Origin: Streptomyces hyderabadensis
Lineage (GTDB): Bacteria > Actinomycetota > Actinomycetes > Streptomycetales > Streptomycetaceae
Direction: 5' to 3'
Length of the DNA: 64,000 nt
Assembly (NCBI RefSeq): GCF_020404845.1
Contig: NZ_JAIOJZ010000002.1
Coordinates: 62,001 to 126,000 of the forward strand
Shown here piece by piece: positions 9,148 to 16,740 of the stretch; the stretch's first letter is position 1; the number at the start of each line of letters is the position of its first letter. The translations under genes were made by a program, and so were the position numbers. Under the pieces are notes generated by a model. It was not told the origin of the DNA. It did not search any database and worked only from the letters and a program-made list of their open reading frames with translations.

Positions 9148-10410
9148 GTGCCGCGCCAGTTCCCCCTGAGGCGACTGCGCAGCACCGCCGCGGTGTGCAC
9201 CACGATGTCGGCGCTCGCCGCGACCTCCCTGATCACCGCGCCCTCGGTCGCCGAGCCCTTCTCCCCCGAGCCCTGCGCCCTCCAGCGCACCGACGTGCAC
9301 CACTCCGAGGGCCTGGACACCTGGAACGCCGCCTATCCGCGGCCCGCCCGCGCCCTGGACGCGGTGATGGTGTTCCTGTCCTTCCCCGACTCCCAGCCGC
9401 TGACCGCGCCGGCGGAACTCGCCGCCGACCACTTCCCCGCCACCGGCGACTTCTTCCGGCGCGCCTCCTACGGCGCCTTCACGCTCCGCCCGCACCCGCT
9501 GCGGGACTGGATCCGGATGCCGAGCCCGTCGACGTCGTACGCGATACGGCGCGACTGGAGCCCGGAGCACCGGGCCGCCTATCTGCGCGACGCGCTGGCC
9601 GCGGCCGACCGCCACGTCGACTTCTCCCGGTACGACGTCGTGTACTTCGTCGCGGATCCGGACGCGCCCGGGGTGGACTCCGACGCCACGAAGGTCGTCA
9701 ACCTGGACCGGCCGATGCGGGCCGACGGCACCGACATCCGGCGGGTCGTCACGGTGTTCGAGAACCATCCGCCGGACCGGCTGGTCCTGGCCCACGAGAC
9801 GGGGCACGTCTTCGACCTGCCCGACCTGTACCACCGGCCGGTGGACGGCAAGGGCGACTGGGACACGCACGTCGGCGACTGGGACCTGATGGGCAGCCAG
9901 TTCGGACTCGCCCCCGACCTGCTCGGCTGGCACAAGTGGAAGCTGGGCTGGCTGCAGCCCCGGCAGGTGGCCTGCGTACGGGGCGACGGGCCGACCCGGC
10001 TGACGCTGGAGCCGCTGGGGGCGGGGCCCGGGGTGGTGGTGACCGGCGCCGCCGGCGCACCGGCCTTCGGCCTCGGGCGGGGCACGAAGCTGGCGGTGGT
10101 GCGCACGGGGGCGGGCAGCGCGCTCGCCTTCGAGGTGCGCACGCCGGTCGGCAACGACGCGGCCGCCTGCCGGGCGGGGGTGCTGGTGTACCGGGTGCAC
10201 AGCGGGGCGGAGTCGGGAGGCGGACCGATCGAGGTGGTCGACGCCCACCCGGACACCGAGGCCTGCTGGGCCGACTCGGTCTACCCGCCGCTCGCCGACG
10301 CCCCGGTGGCCCTCGGCGAGAGCTTCACGGTGCCGGGCGAAGGAGTACGGGTCAAGGTCGAGGACCGCACCCCCTCCGGCACCTGGACCGTACAGATCAC
10401 CCCCACCTGA
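9148..10410 (+). CDS. Secreted M6-type zinc metalloprotease domain protein
   Basis: 420 aa from the GTG at 9148, which has GGAGG 5 bases upstream; longer in-frame starts lack such a site and would bury the signal peptide. The N-terminus (arginine-rich, then AVCTTMSALAATSLITAPSVA) is a Sec-type signal peptide. LVLAHETGHVFDLPDLYH supplies the HExxH zinc site followed by a likely third ligand region, as in immune inhibitor A/M6 peptidases. The C-terminal part is a beta-rich region with paired cysteines. It probably acts outside the cell; the substrate is unknown. It is divergent from cdgA and may share BldD control. Confidence 0.85.
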   Translation: MPRQFPLRRLRSTAAVCTTMSALAATSLITAPSVAEPFSPEPCALQRTDVHHSEGLDTWNAAYPRPARALDAVMVFLSFPDSQPLTAPAELAADHFPATGDFFRRASYGAFTLRPHPLRDWIRMPSPSTSYAIRRDWSPEHRAAYLRDALAAADRHVDFSRYDVVYFVADPDAPGVDSDATKVVNLDRPMRADGTDIRRVVTVFENHPPDRLVLAHETGHVFDLPDLYHRPVDGKGDWDTHVGDWDLMGSQFGLAPDLLGWHKWKLGWLQPRQVACVRGDGPTRLTLEPLGAGPGVVVTGAAGAPAFGLGRGTKLAVVRTGAGSALAFEVRTPVGNDAAACRAGVLVYRVHSGAESGGGPIEVVDAHPDTEACWADSVYPPLADAPVALGESFTVPGEGVRVKVEDRTPSGTWTVQITPT

Positions 10411-10558
10411 CCCACCCGTCCCCGGCCCACGCCCACCTGCCTCACCCGTCCCCGGCTCAGACCGGCATCGGGCCCCGGCATCGCAGGCCCACCGCACGTG
10501 GGGGGGGGTGTGGGTGGCGAAGCCCCCACAACGCGCGGCAAAGCCGCGCAAAAACAAC

Positions 10559-10603
10559 GATGGCGAGGTGGTTCGCGCTTTCCGCGAACACGCCTCGCCA
10601 TCG
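10559..10603 (-). terminator. Rho-independent terminator downstream of tRNA-Lys
   Basis: A long hairpin (GATGGCGAGG arm with CCTCGCCATC arm, continuing through GTTCGCG/CGCGAAC around a CTTTC loop) lies just 3' of the minus-strand tRNA and is followed on that strand by TTGTTTTT. A second perfect hairpin, GCGCGGC-AAA-GCCGCGC, follows at about 10536-10552. The rest of the 10411-10609 gap holds only a short direct repeat. Confidence 0.75.
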
Positions 10604-10609
10604 CCAACG

Positions 10610-10683
10610 TGCGCCGCCAGGGACTCGAACCCCGGACCCGCTGATTAAGAGTCAGCTGCTCTAACCAACTGAGCTAGCGGCGC
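10610..10683 (-). tRNA. tRNA-Lys (CTT), copy 1
   Basis: 74 nt with a 7-bp acceptor stem (GCGCCGC/GCGGCGC), a D-arm GCTC/GAGC, an anticodon arm GCTGA/TCAGC around CTCTTAA and a T-arm with TTCGAGT. The anticodon CTT occupies 10647-10649 on the complementary strand. CCA is not encoded. The sequence is identical to the copies at 22934 and 26288. Its 5' end overlaps the stop codon of the upstream coding gene by 10 nt. Confidence 0.97.
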
Positions 10684-11270
10684 CTGCTGACGTCGTAGAC
10701 CTTAGCATCCTGGTCGGCGGGAGGAAAAATCGAAATCCGCACCGCCGCCCGGGCCGCCCGCACGACCGCCCAGAGCAGGATCTCCGGGCCCGGAAGCCAC
10801 GGCTGGCGGGTGTCCGGCGCCACCAGCCAGCGGGACCCGGAGCGCGGCGCCGCACCCGCGGGGGCCGGTACGGTCACCGCGTCCCCGGCGCCGTGGCACA
10901 GCAGCGGCGGCACCTCGCCCGTACGGCCGCCCTCCCGGCCGCGGGCACCCCATTCCTCCCAGTCCAGCAGCGACGGCAGCCGCTGGGCGGTGCCCGGCGC
11001 GGCGAACAGCAGCATGCGGCCGCGGAACTCCGCGACCGGGCCCGAGCCCGGACCGTCGCCCCACAGCCGGTCCAGCATCCGGCGGCCGAAGATCGCGGGG
11101 GCGCTCACCACGTCGAAGGCGGAACCGCAGGGCAGCACGACCGGGGCGTCGGGCCGCTCCTCCCAGAGCGAGAGCGTGCTGCGCGGGTACGCGCCCGCCG
11201 AGGCCAGCCAGGCGGCGCCGTCCGAGGTGACGTCCGTGACATGGGGCGTGGCGTTGCGTGTGCTGCTCAT
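10674..11270 (-). CDS. Conserved actinobacterial protein, possible primase/polymerase-like domain
   Basis: 198 aa. The core AWLASAGAYPRSTLSLWEERPDAPVVLPCG...FDVVSAPAIFGRRMLDRLW resembles the N-terminal part of proteins labelled bifunctional DNA primase/polymerase in Streptomyces, but the acidic catalytic residues cannot be confirmed by eye, so the function is unassigned. The ATG at 11270 is the innermost of two in-frame ATGs. The stop codon lies inside the 5' end of tRNA-Lys, so the tRNA is either processed from this transcript or has a promoter within this gene. Confidence 0.7.
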   Translation of the reverse strand: MSSTRNATPHVTDVTSDGAAWLASAGAYPRSTLSLWEERPDAPVVLPCGSAFDVVSAPAIFGRRMLDRLWGDGPGSGPVAEFRGRMLLFAAPGTAQRLPSLLDWEEWGARGREGGRTGEVPPLLCHGAGDAVTVPAPAGAAPRSGSRWLVAPDTRQPWLPGPEILLWAVVRAARAAVRISIFPPADQDAKVYDVSRRR

Positions 11271-11342
11271 GCCGCCCATGTCTACCCGGCGTGAGGAACC
11301 CGCTCCGCCGGGTTACCGGAAACCGGGACACGACGACCGTGA

Positions 11343-11365
11343 GGGGGGTATCTTGCCCACCCCCC
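11343..11365. terminator. G/C-arm hairpin, likely terminator
   Basis: GGGGGGT and ACCCCCC form a 7-bp hairpin with a 9-nt loop, about 70 bp downstream of the stop of the 115-aa gene (minus strand) and upstream of the 198-aa gene. No U-tract follows on either strand, so termination is only probable. Confidence 0.4.
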
Positions 11366-11434
11366 TGGCATATGCGCGCCCCGCTGCCGACTCCGATCCG
11401 CCGGAACAGCCGGATCAGCCGGCCGACCGCCGGA

Positions 11435-11782
11435 TCACTCGGCCGGGTCGCCGCGCATCAGGTCCCGCCCGAACTCGACCATCTTCTTGGCGTAGTCCTC
11501 GGTCCACTCGGCACGCTCGGCGATGTCGGCCGCCGTCAGCCGGTCGAACCGCCGCGGATCGGCCAGCTGCGCCGCGGCGACCGCCTGGAACTCCATCGCC
11601 CGGTCGGCGGCGGCGCGGAAGGCGTGGGTCAGCTCGGTGGCCCGCTCCAGCAGGGCGCGGGGGTCGTCGATCGACTCGAGGTCGAAGAAGTGCTCGGGAT
11701 CGGCGGCCGCCTCCGCCGGCTCGAAGAGCAGGGGCGCGGGGCGTAGCCGCGGTTCGTGCCGACGCGGCGTGGGCTCCGCCAT
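11435..11782 (-). CDS. Conserved hypothetical protein (115 aa, helical)
   Basis: The ATG at 11782 follows a strong GAGGAGGAG site; a longer frame to 11851 lacks one. The protein has a basic N-terminus (EPTPRRHEPRLRPAPLLFEP) and then a largely helical, charge-rich body (RALLERATELTHAFRAAADRAMEFQAVAAAQL...AEWTEDYAKKMVEFGRDLM). There is no signal peptide or membrane segment, and I do not recognise a family. It is followed on the same strand by the 198-aa gene and tRNA-Lys, from which a G/C hairpin separates it. Confidence 0.75.
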   Translation of the reverse strand: MAEPTPRRHEPRLRPAPLLFEPAEAAADPEHFFDLESIDDPRALLERATELTHAFRAAADRAMEFQAVAAAQLADPRRFDRLTAADIAERAEWTEDYAKKMVEFGRDLMRGDPAE

Positions 11783-11932
11783 GTCTTCTCCTCCTCGTAC
11801 GGGACGACGGCCCGTCCCCGGGTGCGGGGGCACTCCGGTGGAGTGGGCCACCGTCCATTGTCCCGCGCCCGCGCAAGAGGGCGGGGCGTGCCCGGAGCCG
11901 CGATCCGGTCACACCCCGCGCGCCGGGCCGGG

Positions 11933-13498
11933 TCAGCCCGCGTACGTCTCGAACTCGGCGATCCTCGGGGTGCCCGAGGCGCCGGTGATCTCGAAGGTGA
12001 TCTTCTCCAGCGAGACCGGGGAGAAGCCGATCACGCCCGCTCCGCTGCCGGAGGCCAGGACCGCGCCGGTGCCGTGGTCGACGACGCGGTAGGAGCCGAC
12101 GGTGCCCTCGGACCCGGCCGCCTCCCGGATGTTGATCTTGGCGACGGTGGTGGCGGAGGACCACTTGACGGAGATGGAGCCGGTCGTGCCGGCCGGGGAC
12201 CAGTACGTGCCGAGGTCACCGTCGCGCACGTTGCCGTAGCTGGTGCCGCTCGCCTTGGACGAGCCGTCGGAGCCCGCCCCGAGGCTGAGGTTGGTCCCGC
12301 TCGGCGGATCGGTCGGTTCCGGGTCCGTCGGGTCCGGGTCCGTCGGGCCGGGATCGGTGGGGCCCGGGTCGGTCGGGTCCGGGCTCTGCGGCGTGCAGCT
12401 GCCGTCCGACACCTTCAGCCCCTTGTTCGCACCCGCCGTGGCGCTCACGACGGACGGCACGCAGGAGGCGTCGTCGAGGGTGAAGGAGTACGGGATGGAC
12501 ACCGTGGTGTTGGACTGCGGGTCCGGGCCGGCCGGGTTGTTGTCCTCGCCGGGCTCGGACCAGGTGACGTTGTCGTAGATGTTGCCGCTGACCTGCCAGG
12601 TGCCGGCCTGGTCGGTGTAGAAGGTGCCGAGGACGTCCTTGGAGTCCTCGAAGTAGTTGTTGTCCACCTTGGCCTTGGCGCCCGCCCGGGAGTTGATGCC
12701 GGACTCGTTCAGGCTCTTGTAGTGGTTGTTGTACATGTGGGCGATCCCGCCGCGCAGCAGGGGCGCCCGGGAGTCGATGTTCTCGTACAGGTTGTGGTGG
12801 AAGGTGACGTAGCCGTTGGAGCGGTCGCTCTCGCTGGAGCCGATCAGGCCGCCGCGGCCGGAGTTGCGCAGGGTGCTGTAGGACAGGGTCACGTACTGGG
12901 TGTTGTCCTTCATGTCAAAGAGGCCGTCGTAGCCTTCTGACTCCCCGCCGGACGCCTCCAGGGTGGTGTGGTCGACCCAGACGTTGCGGACGTCGCTCTC
13001 CATGCCGATGGCGTCGCCGCCGTTGGAGGTGGGTGAGCCGGACTTCTTGACGTTCCGTACGGTCACGTTCTGGATGATGATGTTGCCGGCCTCCCGGATG
13101 TGGATGCCGAGCTGGTCGAAGACGGCGCCGCTGCCGACCCCGACGATCGTGATGTTGCTGACCTGCTTCAGCTCGATCTTGTCGGCCGCGGTGTTGCAGC
13201 TGTCGCCCGACACCTTGCTGGTGTTGCCGTGGTTGATGGTGCCCTCGACCTCGATGATGATCGGGGTGCTGCTGCTGGCCCGGCCGCACAGGGCCTGGTG
13301 GATCTCGGTGCCGGTGGTGGCCCGCACGGTCTGCCCGCCCGCACCGCCGGTCGTGCCGCCGTTCTGGGTGGCGTAGCCGGTGGCGCCGCCGGCCGCCGCC
13401 GACGCCGTCTCGGGCATCGTCAGCACCACACCGGCCGCGGCCGCGAGGGCCAGCGTGCCCAGCGCCGCTTGGAGTCGCAGCGCGACTGGTCGTCTCAT
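11933..13498 (-). CDS. Secreted pectate lyase (PL1) with C-terminal carbohydrate-binding-like domain
   Basis: 521 aa from the ATG at 13498 with GGGAGACC upstream. The signal peptide is MRRPVALRLQ...AGVVLTMPETASA. The catalytic parallel beta-helix (about residues 40-340) contains WVDHTTLEA, GYDGLFDMKDNTQYVTLSY and VTFHHNLYENIDSRAPLLRGG, matching pectate lyase family 1 calcium and catalytic regions. A linker of PTDPGPTDP-type repeats leads to a C-terminal discoidin/F5-8C-like module (NVRDGDLGTYWSPAGTTGSISVKW). It should cleave pectate by beta-elimination outside the cell. A LacI-type palindrome lies 73 bp upstream. Confidence 0.93.
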   Translation of the reverse strand: MRRPVALRLQAALGTLALAAAAGVVLTMPETASAAAGGATGYATQNGGTTGGAGGQTVRATTGTEIHQALCGRASSSTPIIIEVEGTINHGNTSKVSGDSCNTAADKIELKQVSNITIVGVGSGAVFDQLGIHIREAGNIIIQNVTVRNVKKSGSPTSNGGDAIGMESDVRNVWVDHTTLEASGGESEGYDGLFDMKDNTQYVTLSYSTLRNSGRGGLIGSSESDRSNGYVTFHHNLYENIDSRAPLLRGGIAHMYNNHYKSLNESGINSRAGAKAKVDNNYFEDSKDVLGTFYTDQAGTWQVSGNIYDNVTWSEPGEDNNPAGPDPQSNTTVSIPYSFTLDDASCVPSVVSATAGANKGLKVSDGSCTPQSPDPTDPGPTDPGPTDPDPTDPEPTDPPSGTNLSLGAGSDGSSKASGTSYGNVRDGDLGTYWSPAGTTGSISVKWSSATTVAKINIREAAGSEGTVGSYRVVDHGTGAVLASGSGAGVIGFSPVSLEKITFEITGASGTPRIAEFETYAG

Positions 13499-13570
13499 CC
13501 TCGGTCTCCCCTTCGCCTTCACATGCCGGAACGGACGCCATGGCGTGATCATGTCAATCTCACCCTGGCG

Positions 13571-13582
13571 GAAAGCGCTTTC
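13571..13582. promoter_or_regulatory. LacI-family operator-like palindrome upstream of pectate lyase
   Basis: GAAAGCGCTTTC is a perfect 12-bp palindrome with the central CG pair typical of LacI/GalR-family operators that control Streptomyces sugar-polymer genes. It lies 73 bp upstream of the pectate lyase start. No LacI regulator gene is in the window, so regulation in trans is inferred. Confidence 0.5.
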
Positions 13583-13725
13583 TCGGCGTGAGAATAGGAG
13601 CAGAGTGCAGGGCTGACAAGGGTTCAGGCGCGGCGCGATCGATTCAGAACTGCGACCGACGTCCCTCTACATGAACGGACGGTGCTCGATGTGCACCCCG
13701 ACCGGAGCTGCGGTACGATCATCTT

Positions 13726-13876
13726 GCCTGATCACGGGGGCCAACTCCCCGCAGCGGGCACTGCGTTGGTGGTCCAAGGAAAGACGCCCCACTTCCCGTG
13801 GGGAAATGCAGGTGCAAGGCCTGCCCAGCGCTCGACGAGAACCCCGGTTCCGCTCACGCGGGACCGGGGTTCTTCC
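13726..13876 (+). ncRNA. Structured small RNA candidate, about 150 nt
   Basis: Between pectate lyase and the convergent isomerase gene there is no coding frame but a run of hairpins: CCAA/TTGG enclosing CGCAG/CTGCG (13741-13769), CCCCAC/GTGGGG (13787-13803), GCAGG/CCTGC (13808-13824) and a strong 14-bp terminal stem (13838-13873). A -10-like TACGAT at 13714-13719 would start transcription near 13726. Unpaired CCAAGGAAAGACG and GGAAATGCAGG linkers look motif-like. It does not match SRP RNA, RNase P, tmRNA or common riboswitch cores I can recall. The next gene is on the other strand, so it is free-standing, not a leader. Confidence 0.5.
13838..13873. terminator. Bidirectional terminator hairpin at end of small RNA
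   Basis: AGAACCCCGGTTCC pairs with GGGACCGGGGTTCT (one G-U pair) around an 8-nt loop. It ends the small RNA on the plus strand and lies 18 bp beyond the stop of the minus-strand isomerase gene, so it can serve both. Confidence 0.7.
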
Positions 13877-13890
13877 GTGTCACGCCCTTC

Positions 13891-14622
13891 TCAGACCTGC
13901 ACCACCGGCTCCCGGGTGAACAGCGCCCCCAGCTCCGGCGCGTTGACCCGGCGGTCGGCCAGCCGCAGGCCCTCCCAGATGGTGACCTGGTTGGCGGTGA
14001 GGACCGGCTTGCCCAGCTCCTTCTCCAGGGCCGGGATGTGGGCCGCCGTGTGCAGCGCCGTGTCCGGCAGGAGCACCGCCTCGGCGTCCGGGCGGTCGGC
14101 GGCGCGGGCCAGCGCCAGCACCTCCTCCTCGGTCCAGGTGCCGACCTCCGCCGCCGTGATGATGCCCGAGCTGACGACGTCGGCCACCTCGATGCCGGCG
14201 GCGCCGAGGAAGTCCGCGAAGAGCCGCGCCACGTCGTCCGGGTAGGTCGCGCCGATCGAGACCCGCCGCACCCCGATCTCCTTCGCCGCGTGCACGAAGG
14301 CGAAGGAGGTGGACGAGGCCGGCAGGCCCGCCGCCTGCGCGAGGGCGCGCACCTGCTCGTGGGCGCCGTCCCAGCCGTGCACGAAGCTGCCGCTGGTGCA
14401 GGCCCACACCACGGCGTCGGCGCCGGCCAGCCGCAGCTCGGCCACGCCCGCCTCCAGCCGCCGGGGCGAGCCCATCTCGAGGAGCGCGTCCACCCGGTGG
14501 GCGTCCTCGCCGATGTCCGTGTGCACCAGGTCCACCCGGATGTCGCTGCCCAGGAGCTGCTCGATGCGTGGGTAGTCGTCCTCGCCGGAGTGGCCCGGGT
14601 ACAGGAATCCCAGTGCTGTCAT
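13891..14622 (-). CDS. Maleate isomerase/Asp-Glu racemase family protein, EutA-like, lacking second cysteine
   Basis: 243 aa. The ATG overlaps the TGA of the upstream paralogue (ATGA at 14619-14622) and follows GAAGGGTGG, so translation is coupled. The fold is the Asp/Glu racemase-maleate isomerase-arylmalonate decarboxylase superfamily. The first catalytic cysteine is present in ACTSGSFVHGWDG. At the position of the second cysteine the sequence reads LLPDTALHT, with Asp instead of Cys. A one-cysteine member resembles arylmalonate decarboxylase logic rather than a two-base isomerase, but the reaction is not known. Confidence 0.85.
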   Translation of the reverse strand: MTALGFLYPGHSGEDDYPRIEQLLGSDIRVDLVHTDIGEDAHRVDALLEMGSPRRLEAGVAELRLAGADAVVWACTSGSFVHGWDGAHEQVRALAQAAGLPASSTSFAFVHAAKEIGVRRVSIGATYPDDVARLFADFLGAAGIEVADVVSSGIITAAEVGTWTEEEVLALARAADRPDAEAVLLPDTALHTAAHIPALEKELGKPVLTANQVTIWEGLRLADRRVNAPELGALFTREPVVQV

Positions 14623-15521
14623 GTCCACCCTTCCTGCTGCTGTTCCGTCTCCGGGCCGTCAGCGACGCCCGGCAGGTCCGCGGCCGCGGGTCCGACCGGG
14701 CCCGCCACCGCGGGGTCGACGGGACCCGCCGGTCCCACCACCGCGGGGCCCGCGGCACCCGCCGCCGCGGGGCCCAGGCGCGCGGCCGGATCGGTCAGCG
14801 CCTGGTACGGCCCCACCGCAGGGGTACCCAGTCGGCGCAGCGCCGCCCACATCGTCACTTGGTTGGCCGAGATCACCGGGATCCGCAGCTCGGCCTCCAG
14901 CTGCGGGATGACGTCGTAGGTGGGGAGGTTGGTGCAGGAGATGAACAGGGCGTCCGCCGCTCCTGACGCGGGCACGGCCTGGCGCGCCATGTCGGCCACG
15001 TCGCGGTAGGGGACCTTCCAGATGTGCCGGGTCAGCCCCATGAAGGCGCAGCCGGTGATGGTGACGCCGGCCTCGGCGACGTACGCCTCCAGCGCCCGGG
15101 TCACGGACACGGTGTACGGCGTCACCAGCGCGACCCGGCGCACGCCCAGCTCGGTCAGCGCGTCGAGCAGTGCGCCGGAGGTGGTGACGGACGGGACCGC
15201 GCCCGCCCAGGTCATCGCCTCGCACATGGCGCGCTCCCCGGCGATGCCCCCGACGAAGCTGCCCGAGGTGCAGGCGTAGGCGACGACCTCGGGCGCGATG
15301 GCGTTGAGGGTGCGGACCGCCTCGCCCAGGGTCTCGTGCTCGCTGACCATCCGGGCGAGGTCCAGACTGACCTCCACGGGCACGAAGGGGGTGCGTGTCA
15401 TGTGCAGTGACACGTCGTCGGGCACCCATCGCCACAGCTCGCGATCGAGTGCGAAGTCGAACGGGGCGACCACGCCGACCCCGCGTTGCGGAGCTGGTCC
15501 GCCGAGAAAGGAGATGTCCAT
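14619..15521 (-). CDS. Maleate isomerase/EutA-like protein with both cysteines
   Basis: 300 aa from the ATG at 15521; a GTG at 15539 is possible. Both catalytic cysteine motifs are present: YACTSGSFVGG and LFISCTNLPTYDV, as in maleate cis-trans isomerases and ectoine-utilisation EutA. After about residue 245 there is a low-complexity Gly/Pro/Ala-rich tail of some 55 residues that the family normally lacks, possibly a recent extension through repetitive GC-rich DNA. It forms an operon with the one-cysteine paralogue, and it is divergent from the D-2-hydroxyacid dehydrogenase. Confidence 0.85.
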   Translation of the reverse strand: MDISFLGGPAPQRGVGVVAPFDFALDRELWRWVPDDVSLHMTRTPFVPVEVSLDLARMVSEHETLGEAVRTLNAIAPEVVAYACTSGSFVGGIAGERAMCEAMTWAGAVPSVTTSGALLDALTELGVRRVALVTPYTVSVTRALEAYVAEAGVTITGCAFMGLTRHIWKVPYRDVADMARQAVPASGAADALFISCTNLPTYDVIPQLEAELRIPVISANQVTMWAALRRLGTPAVGPYQALTDPAARLGPAAAGAAGPAVVGPAGPVDPAVAGPVGPAAADLPGVADGPETEQQQEGWT

Positions 15522-15580
15522 GGCACGCACCGGCCTCACACTGAGAAAGGGGAGGGCAACGCACCGTTATGAACGGCCGT

Positions 15581-15665
15581 GTTGACGAAGGTAGGTTCCG
15601 GTGCGAGCGTGGTCAATCCGCCCGCATCACTCCCAGGTCAACAGCCGGTTAACTTCCGCGTCAAC
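15581..15665. promoter_or_regulatory. Cluster of GTCAAC-like half-sites in divergent promoter region
   Basis: The divergent space between the isomerase pair and the dehydrogenase holds GTTGAC at 15581, GTCAAT at 15612, GTCAAC at 15637, GTTAAC at 15648 and GTCAAC at 15660. The last three are 11 and 12 bp apart, about one helical turn. Together they could form binding sites for a local regulator such as the IclR-like protein at 22074. No other gene fits in 15522-15708. Confidence 0.35.
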
Positions 15666-15708
15666 ACCTGAACCGCCCCCGCTTCCACCGACCGGAGACA
15701 GGCCGCCG

Positions 15709-16704
15709 ATGACCACGTCCCCGCCCCCGTCCGCGCCCGCGTCCGCGCCCGCGCCGACCTCCCTGCCGACCCTTCTCGTCCTGGACGCCGAGCCGCTCCC
15801 CCGGCTGGGCCGGCTGACCGGCCGGGCCCGGATCGAGCACGCCGACGCGGCGGCGCTGGCCGGGCGGCTGCCGCACGCCGACGTCCTGCTGGTGTGGGAC
15901 TTCACCTCGCACGCGGTGCGCGAGGCGTGGCCGGGCGGCGGCCCGCGCCCGCGCTGGGTGCACACGGCGAGCGCCGGTGTGGACCATCTGATGTGCCCGG
16001 AGCTGGCCGAGTCGGACACGGTGGTGACCAACGCGCGCGGGGTCTTCGACCGGCCGATCGCCGAGTACGTCGCCGCGCTCGTGCTGGCGATGGCCAAGGA
16101 CCTGCCGGCCACCCTGCGCCTCCAGGGCGAGCGGACCTGGCGGCACCGCGAGTCGATGCGGGTGGCCGGAACCCGCGCCTGCGTGGTGGGCTCCGGCCCG
16201 ATCGGCCGGGCGGTCGTGGGCACGCTGGAGGCGCTCGGCATCACCACCGCGCTGGTCGGCCGTACCGCGCGCCCGGGTGTGCACGGCCCGGAGGACCTGG
16301 ACCGGCTGCTGGCCGGGGCCGACTGGGTGGTGGCGGCGGCGCCGCTCACCGACGACACACGCGGCATGTTCGACGCCCGGCGGTTCGCGCTGATGCGGCC
16401 CTCCGCCCGGTTCGTGAACGTGGGGCGGGGGCCGCTGGTCGTCGAGGACGCCCTGGTCGAGGCGCTGACCGCGCGCCGGATCGCGGGCGCCGCCCTGGAC
16501 GTGCTGAACCACGAACCCCTGGCGCCGGACAGCCCCCTGTGGGAGGTGCCGGAGCTGATCGTCTCGCCGCACATGAGCGGGGACACGATCGGCTGGCGGG
16601 ACGAACTGGGGGCGCAGTTCGTGGAGTTGTTCGAGAGCTGGGCGGCGGGCGGACCGCTGGCCAACGTGGTCGACAAGAAGCGTGGATACGTGCCCGGACA
16701 CTGA
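15709..16704 (+). CDS. D-2-hydroxyacid dehydrogenase
   Basis: 331 aa from the ATG at 15709 with CGGAGAC upstream. The NAD-binding motif VVGSGPIGRAVV and the catalytic triad are intact: Arg in VNVGRGPLV, Glu in LNHEPLAPDSPLW and His in VSPHMSG. It would interconvert a 2-ketoacid and a D-2-hydroxyacid in the cytoplasm. It is followed after 36 bp by the amidase and is divergent from the EutA-like pair, so it probably serves the same catabolic route as the EhuBCDA-type importer. Confidence 0.9.
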   Translation: MTTSPPPSAPASAPAPTSLPTLLVLDAEPLPRLGRLTGRARIEHADAAALAGRLPHADVLLVWDFTSHAVREAWPGGGPRPRWVHTASAGVDHLMCPELAESDTVVTNARGVFDRPIAEYVAALVLAMAKDLPATLRLQGERTWRHRESMRVAGTRACVVGSGPIGRAVVGTLEALGITTALVGRTARPGVHGPEDLDRLLAGADWVVAAAPLTDDTRGMFDARRFALMRPSARFVNVGRGPLVVEDALVEALTARRIAGAALDVLNHEPLAPDSPLWEVPELIVSPHMSGDTIGWRDELGAQFVELFESWAAGGPLANVVDKKRGYVPGH

Positions 16705-16740
16705 CGTCGCCGACGTCACCGACCCGCGGGAGGGTGCCGC

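Noticed and set aside
13726..13876. Structured RNA as SRP RNA, RNase P RNA or a known riboswitch
   Set aside because: The SRP GGAA/GCAG core, the RNase P P4 pattern and cobalamin, SAM, TPP, glycine, fluoride or c-di-AMP/c-di-GMP cores that I can recall are absent, and no gene follows on the same strand.
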